A stretch of 64,000 nucleotides of DNA from Podaxis mareebaensis (lineage: Eukaryota > Basidiomycota > Agaricomycetes > Agaricales > Agaricaceae), in NCBI GenBank assembly GCA_018524725.1, contig JAEUWP010000231.1, positions 105,146 to 169,145 of the forward strand, read 5' to 3'. Position numbers and translations under genes: made by a program. Below the pieces are notes generated by a model. That model was given only the letters and a program-made list of their open reading frames with translations, did not search any database and had not been told where the DNA came from. Of the stretch, positions 63,760 through 64,000 are shown in pieces (position 1 is the first letter of the stretch; each line of letters begins with the position of its first letter).

Positions 63760-63955
63760 CGCTTCCGCTGCCATCTATGCCTCTTTTGCATTCCTGCCTC
63801 ATCGCCTGTTGACCACTTTTCTGCCTCCTGACTCCAAGCGTCCACCTCGACCTGTCTTCCATTGCCAACTTCGGCCTCACCTCGGATCTTCCGAAGATGT
63901 GCTATGTTTAGCATTCGGGCTCGGTGATATGTTGTGTAATAATAGCTCGCCTTCT
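63760..63955. other. CpG-containing end segment, probably a younger repeat
   Basis: CpG returns abruptly at 63760 and about a dozen CpGs follow in 240 bp. The sequence is pyrimidine-rich, as in LTR leader regions, and runs into the LTR-like motif copy 2. No gene is supported. Confidence 0.4.
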
Positions 63956-64000
63956 GTAGATCTCATCTTACCTTGGGCTTGGTCTTCTATACTTAGAGCA
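63956..64000 (+). repeat. LTR-end-like motif, copy 2 (cut by window end)
   Basis: Starts GTAGATCTCATCTTACC and includes GGGCTTGGTCTTCTATACTTA. It differs from copy 1 by a one-base gap and several changes. Unlike copy 1 it lies in DNA that still has CpGs. The element presumably continues beyond the window. Confidence 0.5.

Overview
The window looks like nuclear DNA from a filamentous basidiomycete, most likely an Agaricomycete. Genes are split by many introns of about 48-60 bp with GT/AG ends, CT-rich tracts and TATA boxes precede some starts, and the proteins are eukaryotic housekeeping families. I name no species. All exon joins were worked out by eye from splice signals and family motifs; where a length in residues is given, the exon lengths sum to a whole number of codons.

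Layout: 1-4414 has no gene I can support. 4415-6373 (+) is a cyclopropane-fatty-acid-synthase-type methyltransferase with ten introns. 6374-8877 is gene-poor with one exon-like relic. 8878-15115 (-) is a kinesin-3 (UNC-104/KIF1) motor, followed by IMP3 (15272-16034, -) and, from a 63-bp shared promoter, a LIM-domain-binding co-regulator (16098-18975, +). A 2.2-kb convergent spacer leads to a PNUTS/Ppn1 homologue (21140-24662, -), an HMG-box protein (24988-25992, +) and a WW-domain Gly/Pro-rich protein (26800-27963, +). After 3 kb without a gene come a class 3 (DAGL-like) lipase (30947-33615, +), an amino-acid/GABA permease (33876-36206, -), SPT4 (36931-37393, -), MET2 (37713-39162, -), the mitochondrial carrier HEM25 (39294-40609, +), a short/branched-chain acyl-CoA dehydrogenase (40924-42572, -), a BIG1/VOA1-like ER protein (42754-43725, +), MED13 (44021-49188, -), a DUF2433 phosphoesterase-like protein with an RNA-binding tail (49279-51452, +), RNA polymerase III largest subunit (53131-58334, -) and proteasome alpha-1 SCL1 (58462-59569, +). 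The last 3.7 kb is transposon-like.

The genes do not form a pathway or secondary-metabolite cluster. Many act in transcription or RNA work (MED13, SPT4, RPC1, PNUTS, LDB-like, HMG, IMP3), but this looks like chance neighbourhood. Six divergent pairs share promoters of 63-325 bp.

The strongest unusual signals are: (a) a block of about 3.5 kb (60278-63759) in which I find no CpG dinucleotide at all, with sharp edges, as expected for methylated and deaminated repeat DNA; (b) the kinesin gene, whose ATP-binding P-loop is spread over consecutive exons of 12, 19 and 11 nt and which also has a 7-nt exon; (c) two GC-AG introns, in kinesin and SCL1; (d) a DUF2433 protein whose metal-site motifs differ from ordinary calcineurin-like enzymes and which carries an RRM-like/RGG tail. 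I found no convincing undescribed multi-gene system.
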